NCBI GenBank assembly: GCA_013398275.1
Contig: VZSE01001762.1
Location: 146,331 to 210,330, forward strand
DNA: 64,000 bases
DNA from: Promerops cafer
Taxonomy: Eukaryota > Chordata > Aves > Passeriformes > Nectariniidae
Reading direction: 5' to 3'
Shown piece by piece: positions 26,085 through 36,806 of this stretch. Made by a program: the position numbers and the translations under genes. Position 1 is the first letter of the stretch. Every line of letters begins with the position of its first letter. Under the pieces are notes generated by a model. That model made no database searches, was not told the origin of the DNA, and was given only the letters and a program-made list of their open reading frames with translations.

Positions 26085-29000
26085 GGGAAAAAATCTGCCA
26101 AGGTATACACACACATCTCACTTTACCTGAAAAGGCAATATTACAGAACTCAAAAGAAAAAAAACCAACAAATTAAGCAGTATCACCAAGCCATTTTTCT
26201 AAGCATCAACAGAAAGCCAAATATTTTAATTTTAAATACAAAAATCTTTACAATCATTTACTGAAGTACTACATTCAGTTTTAAAAGAAACCATCTGATG
26301 GAATCAAAGTTAGTCAATGAATAATTTATTAAACAAGATTTTTCATTTTCTATAGTCTTAGGCCTCACTAAATTGAAATCTTGTAAAAAGCAATCAGTAA
26401 CAAAAGAAACAGATTAATTTAGACTACAAACTTTTCAGGGAAAAAATACTACAAAGTAACAAAGCATTTGAAACATTTTCTATTAATAAAAACAAATTGA
26501 AGTTTCTTTAAATGAGTCAAAATGTATTATCTCTTTTAAAAGATCCCGCAGAAGGAGGTAAGTTACACAGAAAAGCTACCTATTTAACTGAGAAGTGATC
26601 ATGACATTATCTAAAAATATTCACATATCACATTCTGACCTACATACAAATTTTAAAATATGACAATATATAGGAGGTTCAGGTGTATTTAGGACAGCAC
26701 ACCTGAATTAACAGTTAGCAAGCCAGAAATATTTTGTTATCACCTCCACATTTTTTTTAAACCTTACTCACTGCTTAACTGCTATTAAATAGATTACCAC
26801 CAAGGTTTGACCAACATCTGGGTACACTAAATGTAAATGCACCTTCAATAGACAATTTTGTTACCAAAACTGAAAGAAAAATTAACTATATACTCCACTG
26901 AAAAAATACAGTTTTTTAAAATTTAAAACTAATTTATAATGTTAACTCATTTCCTGAAAAAAAAAAATTTAACTCAACAGTATTAAATTAAATCTGTTCA
27001 GAACAACCTGCAGAAAGGGAATCATGTGAAGATACACATCTTGGTGGAGATAGCCATTTAAGATAAGCAAACAAACTGCATTCTTTGGAATAATCTAGTT
27101 CAAAGAGACATTTATTTGGACAGGGTTTGTAGGGACTGACAGAACAGATACCTCTTTTTCTCCTGGGTTAAGAAACAGTGAAGGAAAATTGCCACATTTA
27201 TAAGCTCCAAGAGACAAATATGAAGTCACAGAGCAGAGCTAATAAAATCCTGAGTGCCATGCAAAAATAATTTAAAAATCATGAATGGCAAAGAAGGAGT
27301 GACTGTGGACTTGTACCTCACAATGCAGGGATCAAAGCATATCTGAAACAACAGAAGGGAATCCTGAGTATGATGCACAGGTAAAGCCTGACCCTTCTTT
27401 GTCACACGATTTTGGAAAGTTCACAGAGATTCAAAAAGATTACCTACTAATTCATTAATGAGAAATCCAAGAAGGGCTACAAACCTCAAACACCTCTACT
27501 GGATGAAGTCCCTGAACTCCAAATCCCTATAACAAAACACTGAGGAAGTGCAGCCATATGTCAGAACTGCAGAGGTGTGACAGCAAAGCATCACAACAGC
27601 TCTGAAGGCCACAATACCTCATTCCATTCAGTCTTCAACTATATCAGCTTTTGTACTTCTGACTAAAATGTTGGCAACTAGACTACTGTTAGTTCCTAAC
27701 TCTTTAAACCTCACCATGAGTCAACAGCCTAAGACTCATTAACCTCCCCTCTAAAAGCTGCTTGCACCATGTCTTTACTGTACACACTTGCTCCTGTCTT
27801 TGAAGACCAAGGCTGAAAAATTGAAGTCTTCAAGTTATGTTGTAGGAAGAATTAGGGTGCAAGAAAAAGTACAGATTAATGACAAACTCCAGCCTAAGAC
27901 TTCAATACTATTTCCTGGTTTTCCTTCTCCAAGATTTTCTATACTGACTGAACAGTTTAGATCAGGTATTTTCTATTATTACCCCAAAAAGTTTCTTTGT
28001 CTGCTTGACTTTGGCTTTTGGGCTGCTTTGTTTATTTTTGAAAGGTAATAAATCTACATTCCATGTTTCAGGAAAGAAGAGAAGACAAGAAAATACAAAA
28101 AAATAAGGAAATCAGCTGGAGGAATGTTTCAAAATGAACTGTCCTTGCCAACACTCCTCCAAAATACAGCTTTTCCAGTCCCCTCCTCACCAGATATGCA
28201 AGACTGAAGAGATTTGACTTGGACCACCTGGCAATGACTCAGCAAGTACTCTCTTTTTCACAGAGCAATCAAAATTCAGATTTTAAACCATCATTTGATT
28301 GAAGAGCCCTGTTCCCTTAGCGAAAAACTAAAGCCACAGTGAGCCAACCCAAATAATAAGTCAGTGGTGTCTACTTGAGTTACCTGCAGTGAAGCCTTGC
28401 TGCAATCATTTCAACATCTGCATCAGCTATAGTGCTGTTCAGAACACTCAAAAAGATCTTTGTTGATGCAGAAGTATTATAGACGATACTTTACTGAGTC
28501 ATCAGAGGTTTATGCATTTTAACATAGAGATGCTTAGGTTTCCCTCAGAGCATTTAGTTTCACATCTATTCTTCCACACAACTTGCTTTTGTAAGTAAGT
28601 CCTGTGTCAGCAGACATCAAATGATCATGTCATGCTCTACTGTGAACGTTTATTTCTTTATTCAGCTGAAAGAAGAAATTACTCATACTATGTGAATAAG
28701 TATCATTAATTCAACTACAATACAACTGAACAGATCTACTAGTTACTGCGTGCAGCCTTCAAAGGTATTTAAGTCATTTTTCAACTTCATTCAGGCCATG
28801 GTCCAGACACATTTCTCCTGGACACAGTTCCACCCTAAGCTGCTCCTACCCTCAGACGGATCCCATACCACCTCCTCCAGCCTCAGTACAACTGCTTGAA
28901 GTGCCATATGGTGAATGGATCAGGAAACTGTTCAGGGTTAAAAAAAATTAAGCCAGCAGTGCCACCAAGAGAAATGTCTGTGGAACCACAGTCTCCAAAA

Positions 29001-30690
29001 CTTCTAAAAACTATGCCACTGGAGGATCAAGCTAGATGCTTTTAATGCTCATCCTGCATCTTTTGTGCCCATGAAGCTCCAAACAGAGTACATGAATTAG
29101 CTCAAAGCCAGTTGCTATATGTGCACGTACTTCCTCAGGAGCAAATCAAGTTGCTTCATTCCACTTAATTCTGAAACATAGCAACAGCTGTTTTAAGTAA
29201 AATAATAATATTTAAAAGAAAATTACTAGAAAGCAAAACACAGCAAAATCCTTGATGCTTCTCAGGACCCTTTGCTCTCATTCTGTCTTGTAACATTGAA
29301 AATTAGTGGTGCACAGATACAACATCAACTAACAAGAGTAACTTTCTGGAGGAATCAATAAAATGAAGCAATATAGCATTAGTTTAGCTTAGAATTCTCC
29401 ACCAGTTTCCAAGAACAAACTGGTTACAAGCAGAGTAGGTCTCACTCCCTACCTAGCAGAGTGAGAGGGAAACCCTCCCTGAAGCAACATGGGATGTCAA
29501 TGCCCAGAGCACAGCAGTGGGCAGTAACAGCACTTCACAGAGGTGTCTCTTCCGAGACAAACACTTGCTATCCACTTCAGCTGAACTTCTTGGATGACCT
29601 GCACTTACTTTTTTCCAGCAAAAGCAGCAGCAGTTTACCAAGTCCATTTGAACGGGAAAACCAAGCCTAATCCCAGTATAGATTCAAGATCACTGATGGA
29701 ACTGAGCATCTCTACAGTTCACCAATAGTAGGATTAGAAGAAGGCTGCGTTGATTTTTGGCCAAATTTCACAAGTACCACTTTTAAAATTTGTTCAATTT
29801 GATATTAAATAACAGTTCTGCTGTTCTCAAGCAGGTCAGGAGACCCTGGAAGGTGCACAAGAAGAATGGCTTCTTATAAAATAGTTGCTCATTCTTTACA
29901 ACTCTTTATGATGGCTATGCCACGCTTTCAGACAGCTCCAAAGATTCACACAAAGTTCCGGAAAAAGAAAAAGATGAGGTCATGCAAATGTGGAATAATA
30001 CAGTATTTATCTGCAAAACATACAAAAGGCAAAAGCAATTTTTTTATTACGAAAATATCTGATATCTCTTCCTAAGAGCCTCCTGAAATATTTAACTATA
30101 GAATAAAACCTTTCTTTTTCATACTTTGTTCACTGTGGCTTACTTTGCAACTAGGCAACAAATTAATTAAATTATTTGTCCCTAGCTCAGGACACCTGAA
30201 CTCTTTTTGCAATCTTGATATTCAAACAAACTTTACTTAAAATCCATCAGTGCAAGTACATTTACTTATTGATCTACACCATACTCAGGTTTCTTTTAGT
30301 AAAAGAAGTGAAGAGGGAAGGGCAGAGTATAAAGCACTGAATCCTTGCAGTCAATTTCATAGGAGTACTCCTCTGTTTGATCTTTTTGTCAAATTACTAT
30401 GAAAAAGATACTCCTTCCTGAACTATCTCTGGAAGACAGATGAGGCGACATTCACAGACACAGGATGACAAGCTCAACCTTACTAGAAACAATAGGAAAT
30501 AGGAAGTTTTCTTTACTGCTTAGCCAAGAAAAGACTGCCCAGCTGACATGCACCAAACTTACAAGACTCTTGTTGGCATCAACACTGATACAGAACAGCA
30601 GAAACAACTGAAAATTGTCTAAATCCCTGTCGCATTTTGAGGTTCTCCCACTCCTTTCAAACCAGATTCAAAACACATATAAAACACATC

Positions 30691-30829
30691 CTACAACAAC
30701 ACTCCTTCATTCAGAGGTGGCAGTGATGTTATAAACTCTGGTATGTCTTTAGTGTCATCTCCAATAGCTGAAGTAAATAACGTGACAGGATCCACACCAA
30801 CAACTTGCTCTTCATCTTTAACCCAGACA
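30691..30829 (-). other. Candidate terminal coding exon, 46 codons, minus strand
   Basis: On the minus strand a plausible acceptor (gtatgtttctgtactag) is followed by 139 bases that stay open in one frame to TAG. The frame begins VWVKDEEQVVGVDPVTLF and ends PEFITSLPPLNEGVLL. About two thirds of its codons begin with a purine, and the peptide is acidic, non-repetitive and protein-like, unlike most frames in this window. Entered one base into a codon, it would need a phase-2 upstream exon. I do not recognise it and it does not match JMJD1C. No polyadenylation signal is evident close downstream. It could be an alternative 3' exon, a fragment of a decayed retrocopy or mobile element, or chance. 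A longer minus-strand ATG frame (30691-30888) includes it. Confidence 0.25.
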
Positions 30830-32140
30830 CTAGTACAGAAACATACAGAATTTTTAAATTCCATTAACCACCAACAAGCTGTGCACAACTAGTTTGAAGC
30901 ATATTTGTTTACTTTCTACAATAATTTTACTGAAGATTTTTCTGTGTCTTCCAGCTTCCAGGCTAACAAGTCAAAGCTGCAGAGCACATACTTCAACAGT
31001 AAGGAATGAAAAAAAAATTTCATTTATAACAGACCAGCTCAAATGTGTTCAAAAAATTAACACATGTACTTTCTCCTTATAATACTATCTTAGCAAAAGA
31101 AGAACAGGACAACATGCAACATACTGCACTAAAAATCAATATATGGCAGCAACCAAGTGTAACCTACAGAAGTACAATTCTGTGCCTCTATGACAAAGAC
31201 AGACCCCATTCAGAAACTTTGGGAATGCAGAAGCAGGAAGATGAAAACAATTACAATTTGTGAAAAGACTAGGTAGGAGCAGCTCCACACACAGTGAAGG
31301 CAAATTCAACTTCATTTAGTGAGAAACTAATCAGTGTATGGAGTACTTGTCTAAAATATATTTTATCTTCCAATTAACCAAAATTATTTAAAATTATTTT
31401 CATAATTACTGTAACACAGTAGTGGTAAGTTTTCATTACATTTTGCAAACTTCCACTTTACTTTTAAGTGGAGGCAAATTCAGTTAAAACACACTCAATC
31501 TGCTGATATTCTCTTCAAATGGTTCTACCAGATTTACTGAATTTTTAACAATTCCCTGTCTGTAAATTACTAAATATGAGACACCAAAAAACTACAATTC
31601 ACCAAAAGTATTAGTGGATTGTTTACACCACTATTATCTTACTGGCTTTACTGTAAATAAAAATCACACAGCTGCTTCAAACTACCATTAATATTTAGGC
31701 TTTTATGAAGAGTACCTGATATGGTGATTTACTGCCACAATCTGTTTTCCTATGCACAATTATTAGATGGTAGTCTGCCTATCATAATCTATTAAAGACT
31801 ACCAACTCAATTTTTATGCTGTCTTCCAAACTATGTGCATCATGGCAGAAAAACTCATGTATCAATAAACATGAACTTAAATTACTGAGATTTCAGTATT
31901 TTAAAATTTATGAGATTACTTTAATAAGAGTTGCACACTGTATGTTTAAAAGTTTACTTCAATTTTCTCTTTCATCACCACATCAAAGGTTTGCAACCTG
32001 TGGCCCAGAAAGCAATTCTTATGGGACAGTAAAGACCAGGGAGATCATATGGCATTGACTCCACCTCTTTCCTCCTGGCCATTTCTTTATGTGCCCAGAG
32101 TTATCACTGTAATCAGAGCAGGACACAAGCTTTTCCAAGA

Positions 32141-32254
32141 GGAAGGAAGGAAAGGAAGGAAAGGAAGGAAAGGAAGGAAAGGAAGGAAAGGAAGGAAAGG
32201 AAGGAAAGGAAGGAAAGGAAGGAAAGGAAGGAAAGGAAGGAAAGGAAGGAAAAA
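32141..32254. repeat. 9-bp purine minisatellite (ggaaggaaa)n, about 12 copies
   Basis: Near-perfect head-to-tail copies of ggaaggaaa make a pure-purine plus strand and pure-pyrimidine minus strand, a type able to form triplex (H-DNA) structures. Because the unit is nine bases, every frame repeats a fixed tripeptide. One plus frame gives Gly-Arg-Lys repeats and one minus frame gives Phe-Pro-Ser repeats, so long frames here are artefacts. Uniformity implies recent expansion and likely length polymorphism. Confidence 0.97.
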
Positions 32255-35200
32255 TAGAGCTCCCAGTTTCCTCTAACAACACTTGGTGTGAAGCTGAAAA
32301 TCAGTTAAGAAGTCTCTCAATGGCTATGAAACATATACACACATATACATACAAACACATATATCAAACTTCTGTCCTCGTTTTTATTTTTAAACAAATG
32401 CTTTGCATGCAACAGCAATGTCCAAGAAAGAAAGATCAAGAGGTCTAATTTATAAAGCTGTGACTCAGACCATGAAAATCAGCAAGTAAACTGCTGGATT
32501 AGATTTTATACATTGCACACATCATACCAGTATGGCAGGTGTTTACAACACCTGTAAACATTATAGGAAAACTAAGAAAGACACACAGCTTCCAAATCCT
32601 GGCGTGGAGGGTCACATGTAATGGCAAGAGCATTCATATTGCAGGAGACCAGCAACACTCACAACCAGTGCCAGCTGTGTCACCATGTTCCCCACTAGTG
32701 GTGAATTAATAGGAAAGCTGAGGAAGGCAAAATTTCTATAAAGCAGTGGGAGAAAAGACACCTTGATAGTGTTCTCTTTCTTTGTAAGCAAATAAATTAC
32801 AAAAAAGATATTACATATCAGCTATACTGCAGTCATGAAAAGTATAAGGGAAGAGTTATTTAATATACTTTCATGGAGTAGGGGAGACATAGCAGGAAGA
32901 AAATACTAGACAATTGAGTTCTTTCCTATGTACTCCTACCAGGACAACAATTTCAACTATGAAAATCATCATTAATTTAGCTATAAAAATACAATCATGA
33001 AACAAGTTTCACAGCATACAAAAACTGGCCTCTTGATTTCCCTGCTCAAAGGTGGAGAGCAGCTAGTCCAACCTTCAGGTCTGGAGCTCCTGATTTAATG
33101 AGTAGTTCTGTTTACAGCAGAACTAATGAAGCTCAGTTTCCTCTGGATTTGCTCCTATAAGCCCTGTGGCCACCTAACATTAATTACATCAGTTGCCTCT
33201 AAGTTTGCCCAAGCCTCCTTGAGCTCCTGCACCCCATAAAACTCCCCATTTGTCCATATATTCCCATATGCACACACTGAGGCTTGCTCTCACACTCGTT
33301 AACGCTCAGCTCTTTGTCATGCCCTTAAACCCACCTTCTCTCCATCAGCTCCATCACCTATCTCTGAATGGTGCTGACAGCATACACTGTAGGTTTGAAG
33401 CTGGGTGCATGCTGGCTGGCCAGCTGGACATTGCCTCTTCACTTCCAGGACCACACCATGACCTCCTTGGTTTTATGGTTTTTTTGGGGAGAGAGTTCTC
33501 AGATGTCAACTTTCACAGACTAGGGGAAGGCAGTCTTTCTCAAACCTCTGCCTGGTTGAAATTGACTGGGGGGGTCACACTTACCCAGGAAGAAAAGACA
33601 AAGTCAATGCAACTTCATTCCAAAGGCAGGATTAGGAGATAACTCGGTTCCAGCCAGTTGCAATTCGCATTGAAAATACCCACTGCTGCCCTCCTCCTGT
33701 CCTGTGGTTCAGGGCAGCTTCTGCATTTCCCATTCATCCATCTCACTCTTGTGGGACCAGAAAAACACAAAATTGACAAAAAGTCAATTTCCACATTTTT
33801 ATACTGCACCCTGTGGGCAGCAGTGAAACCGTCAGCAAGAATTACCACTTCACTCCAGTGAAGGGGGAGCAGAAGCGTCTGGAGCTATTTACAAGGATGG
33901 CCACCTCAAAACAAAAGCCACGGAAGACAAGAGCAGTAGTTACTCCAGCTAGCACAGCACACATAGAACAGGGCTAACAGAAAAACGTCCTTGTCCTTTG
34001 CCAGGGGCAGGTGGAGAGGATAAGCACATTAGCAAATATTGACTAACAAAAAGTTAATGTTAATTATAAATGCAGAAAGAGAGTCTAACCTACAGAAACT
34101 ACCTGTTGCTTAAAGAAACCTTATCATTTTTTCCTCTATAGACTTTGTGCTTTGGGGCCAGAGAACACGTAACCCAAATGCTGCACTTAAAAGAGGGAAA
34201 TGATGTTCCAGTAGTTAAGTACTACTGTGGGACTCTTTAGACCTAGAAATTATTTTCAAAACCTTCCCAGGCTTCCAGCATTTGTAGGTGACTAGGAGTG
34301 TATCTACATAGCATAATGCAGTGCTGTGCAGCTATCTTAAACACCAGAAGGAATATGGCCACGTTAGCACTGCACTGCACCCAGGCTGAGAGCATCCATC
34401 CTGCTTCTCAGGTAGTTTGGATCTATGCAAATAGTGCTTCACTAGGACACATAAGCATACCCTTAGTCATCCTGCCTCAGAAACCAGCTGTAACATGACA
34501 GTTCTTCCTTAAATTACCAAGAATTGTAACGAAAGAGCATCTGAAGAGAGAAACAGACACCAAAGTCAAGAAGAGGAGCAAGTTTTTACAATCGGCAGCA
34601 TGCATCTTTCATTTAACAAAACAGACACAGCCCCTGAAATGTCTTTCTCTCTTTATGTCAGTTCTGCCCCTAGAGTTTAGAAATTATGGCTCTGACTTGT
34701 AAATGTTAGTAAATACCTCCTTAAACCTTACTCAGTGTTTCCATAACTGTATATAGATTCTAGAGACTACCCTGCAAGAATAACATCCAAAATACGTTCT
34801 AAAAATAAAGTGTTCTAGACGATTCTCACATATAGCCAAAGGCTGAAAACACAAACCCTTTCATAAAGAAGGGCATGAACTTGAATTATGAACTTAAATT
34901 CAAGGGCTCATTGAATTATAGCTGGAGAATGGGAAAAAATCCAGAACAACATGCCAAAAAAAACCCAAACCAAAAACAAGAAAACTAACCCATAATATAG
35001 AAAAAAAGTAGCATCTCAAGTCCACTTTTTGTTTTTGAAACAAAGTTTGAAGTCTGGGACGAACGAAAACAAGAGTTCTTAATTCTGTGATTCACACTTC
35101 TCTAACCAATCGATAATCTCTAATACCAGGCAATTGTTTGGCTGATGAGTTTGTAAAAAAGGCAACATTCCACCCCGATCAGTGTCGGGCTGTGAACGCC

Positions 35201-35854
35201 TCCCCCTCGCCGGCAGCAATATGGATTGCCCAGCGCAGTCCGGTGATGCCTTTTTTCAGCCTACGTAATGCCCATTTACATAGTCGTGATATTTTTAAAT
35301 GTGCTTTCAGAAGCACTAAATGACATAAAAACATGGCAGGAGACAACCACAGAGGTAACACAGCACTCCTGTGACTGCGGAATTCACGAACAATGTAACA
35401 ACGAAGTCCGGGGAGCACAATAAAACTCCATTTTACAGATTATGCATTCAGAACACCAACCCAAGGAAATCCTGGCCGCGTTTCCCCCCCACAGCGAGAG
35501 TGTGTCTGAGCACAACAGAGCATATCCTGGCTCCTTCGCTAACCTACACGCACATTCCTACACCCCTTAGCAAAACAGTGACAGCGGGCATGAAAGGAAG
35601 GGAAACAATGACATTCTTTTAATAACAACGTTCACCCGCGCGTTGGACCCAGTCGGACAGTGCTACGCGGCGGTAGTTTCTGCATTCCCCTGGATCAGCC
35701 GCATTCTCCCCTGCTGCTCCGGGGGCAGCCTGATTGTCCCCCGGTGGCCAGGCCAGGCACCGGCCCTCTCTCACCGCGGCTGCACGGCCGGGGCACGGAG
35801 CGGCCGCACATGCCGCGAAGAACCGCACCTGGCGCCAGCCGTGACCCTCGGCTC

Positions 35855-35862
35855 CACGTCAC
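35855..35862. promoter_or_regulatory. CRE-like site in the CpG island
   Basis: cacgtcac (minus strand gtgacgtg) contains the TGACG core recognised by CREB/ATF factors. It lies inside the CpG island just left of the gap, where such sites often sit close to start sites. The motif is seen; occupancy is inference. Confidence 0.35.
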
Positions 35863-35908
35863 TGTGCCCGGCCGGGCGCGGGGCTGTGTCACGCCGGGCC
35901 CGCCGCCC

Positions 35909-36079
35909 NNNNNNNNNNNNNNNNNNNNNNNNNNNNNNNNNNNNNNNNNNNNNNNNNNNNNNNNNNNNNNNNNNNNNNNNNNNNNNNNNNNNNNNNNNNN
36001 NNNNNNNNNNNNNNNNNNNNNNNNNNNNNNNNNNNNNNNNNNNNNNNNNNNNNNNNNNNNNNNNNNNNNNNNNNNNNNN
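35909..36079. other. Assembly gap (171 N) in the GC-rich island
   Basis: A run of N breaks the CpG island where GC content is highest, a common dropout in short-read bird assemblies. The size could be an estimate. Reading frames that bridge it have no support. It is the most likely hiding place of the JMJD1C first coding exon. Confidence 0.95.
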
Positions 36080-36477
36080 GGCCCCGACCACTCCGCCCAC
36101 GCAGCCCCACTGCCATGGAGACCGACGCCGCGCGACGTCTCCCTCCGCCAGGCAGCGCGGGGCTAGCGGCCGCAGCGCGGCAAAGAGTCCGCGGCCGCTG
36201 GGGTGGCACCGGGACCCCGCGGGAGCTCGTCCCGTCGCCCCCTACCCAGCCCCGGCCGGGGCAGCACGGCCCTCCCCTGCCTCCCCGGCACCCCCCGAGA
36301 GCAGCCGCGCGGTGATCTGACACTAGCGGGGTACCGCTCCCCGCCTCCCGTGCCACGGCGGGAGTTCGGGCACAGCCTCTCCGGGGTACTTCCCCTGGGT
36401 GGAAAAAGCGGCTGTCTGTCCTCCGCGGGCTCGCCCACACCCTACTTAAGGCGCACCACTCGGAGAGCTCACTAATG

Positions 36478-36486
36478 TATATAAAT
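36478..36486 (+). promoter_or_regulatory. TATA-like element at the island edge
   Basis: tatataaat lies just right of the CpG island, oriented for rightward transcription. That would suit an antisense or divergent transcript opposite JMJD1C. No coding exon follows, and TATA-like strings are frequent in AT-rich DNA, so the call is weak. Confidence 0.2.
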
Positions 36487-36599
36487 GTGTGAAGGCGGGG
36501 TACCAGGCAGATGGAACTGGGCTCTTTCCGGTGGCACCAGGCAATAGGACACGAAGCAACAGGCGAGGTGTTGCTGTGATGCACTGGAAGATCTAGCAG

Positions 36600-36806
36600 A
36601 AGAAGAGAAAGAACTGCTTCACCATACGACTGATACTGGAACAGATTGTCCAGAGAGGGTGCAGTCTCCCTCGCTTGAGATACTCAAGAACTGTCTGGAC
36701 ACAACCCTGTGCCGTGTCATCTACTCCAACCCTGCTAAGCAGGGAGGTTGGACCAGATGCTCCCCTGTGGTCCCTTCGAGCCTGACCCATTCTGTGATTC
36801 TGTGAG
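36600..36806 (+). mobile_element. CR1 LINE fragment, 3' end, plus orientation
   Basis: The segment contains diagnostic pieces of the avian CR1 3' end in order: a ggaacag-ttgtccagagagg block, actcaagaactgtctgga, and ggttggaccagatgctcccc. These are followed by ggtcccttcgagcct and the short tail repeat ttctgtgattctgtga. It is 5'-truncated to about 200 bases, as most CR1 copies are, and carries no intact reading frame. It lies about 150 bases right of the CpG island. The left boundary is approximate. Confidence 0.85.

Larger units (their letters stand above)
1..35624 (-). other. JMJD1C: Inferred JMJD1C intron 1 (minus strand), no confirmed exon
   Basis: The sequence is AT-rich, CpG-poor DNA with many stops in all frames, and no frame matches a protein I recognise. 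I assign it to the first intron of JMJD1C, transcribed right to left, by inference only. REEP3 is identified at 54.5 kb, JMJD1C is its usual divergent neighbour, and a CpG island suitable for the JMJD1C promoter lies at 35.6-36.4 kb. I looked for the expected second coding exon (containing VEFDDLEWDKREW) on the minus strand and did not see it, so the intron probably runs off the left edge. Inside it are short tandem duplications, perfect hairpins, homopolymers, a minisatellite and two candidate cryptic exons, listed separately. I see nothing else recognisable. It could instead be intergenic if the promoter assignment is wrong. Confidence 0.45.
35625..36445 (-). promoter_or_regulatory. JMJD1C: CpG island, probable JMJD1C promoter and first exon
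   Basis: GC content and CpG density rise abruptly here against an AT-rich background, the usual mark of a vertebrate promoter. It lies 18 kb upstream of REEP3. The JMJD1C promoter, firing leftward, is expected on that side by conserved gene order. The first coding exon of JMJD1C (start MAVETRAELVGKRF) is not visible in either flank of the 171-base gap, so it is probably inside the gap or has diverged. A possible minus-strand splice donor (gtgaga at 35774-35769) lies left of the gap. A minus-strand ATG at 36116-36114 opens MAVGLRGRSGRG into the gap; only the first three residues agree with JMJD1C. A divergent antisense transcript, as reported at human JMJD1C, could also start here. Confidence 0.5.

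Noticed and set aside
32141..32254. CRISPR-like array
   Set aside because: The repeat is contiguous with no spacers, in a vertebrate genome.
32019..32282. Phe-Pro-Ser and Gly-Arg-Lys repeat proteins
   Set aside because: They are direct translations of a 9-bp minisatellite, with no conserved sequence outside it.
33250..33642. 130-codon plus-strand frame
   Set aside because: No recognised family and no promoter or splice context; treated as chance.
1..35624. JMJD1C exon 2 on the minus strand
   Set aside because: I searched by eye for the complement of the VEFDDLEWDKREW codons and found no match; it is probably left of the window.
36080..36116. MAVGLRGRSGRG as the JMJD1C start
   Set aside because: Only MAV agrees with JMJD1C, the -3 base is a pyrimidine, and the following residues look like GC-island translation.
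35643..36584. Frames of 109-231 codons through the 36-kb island
   Set aside because: They cross 171 N and depend on GC-rich composition; flanking residues are Pro/Arg/Ala-rich chance translation.
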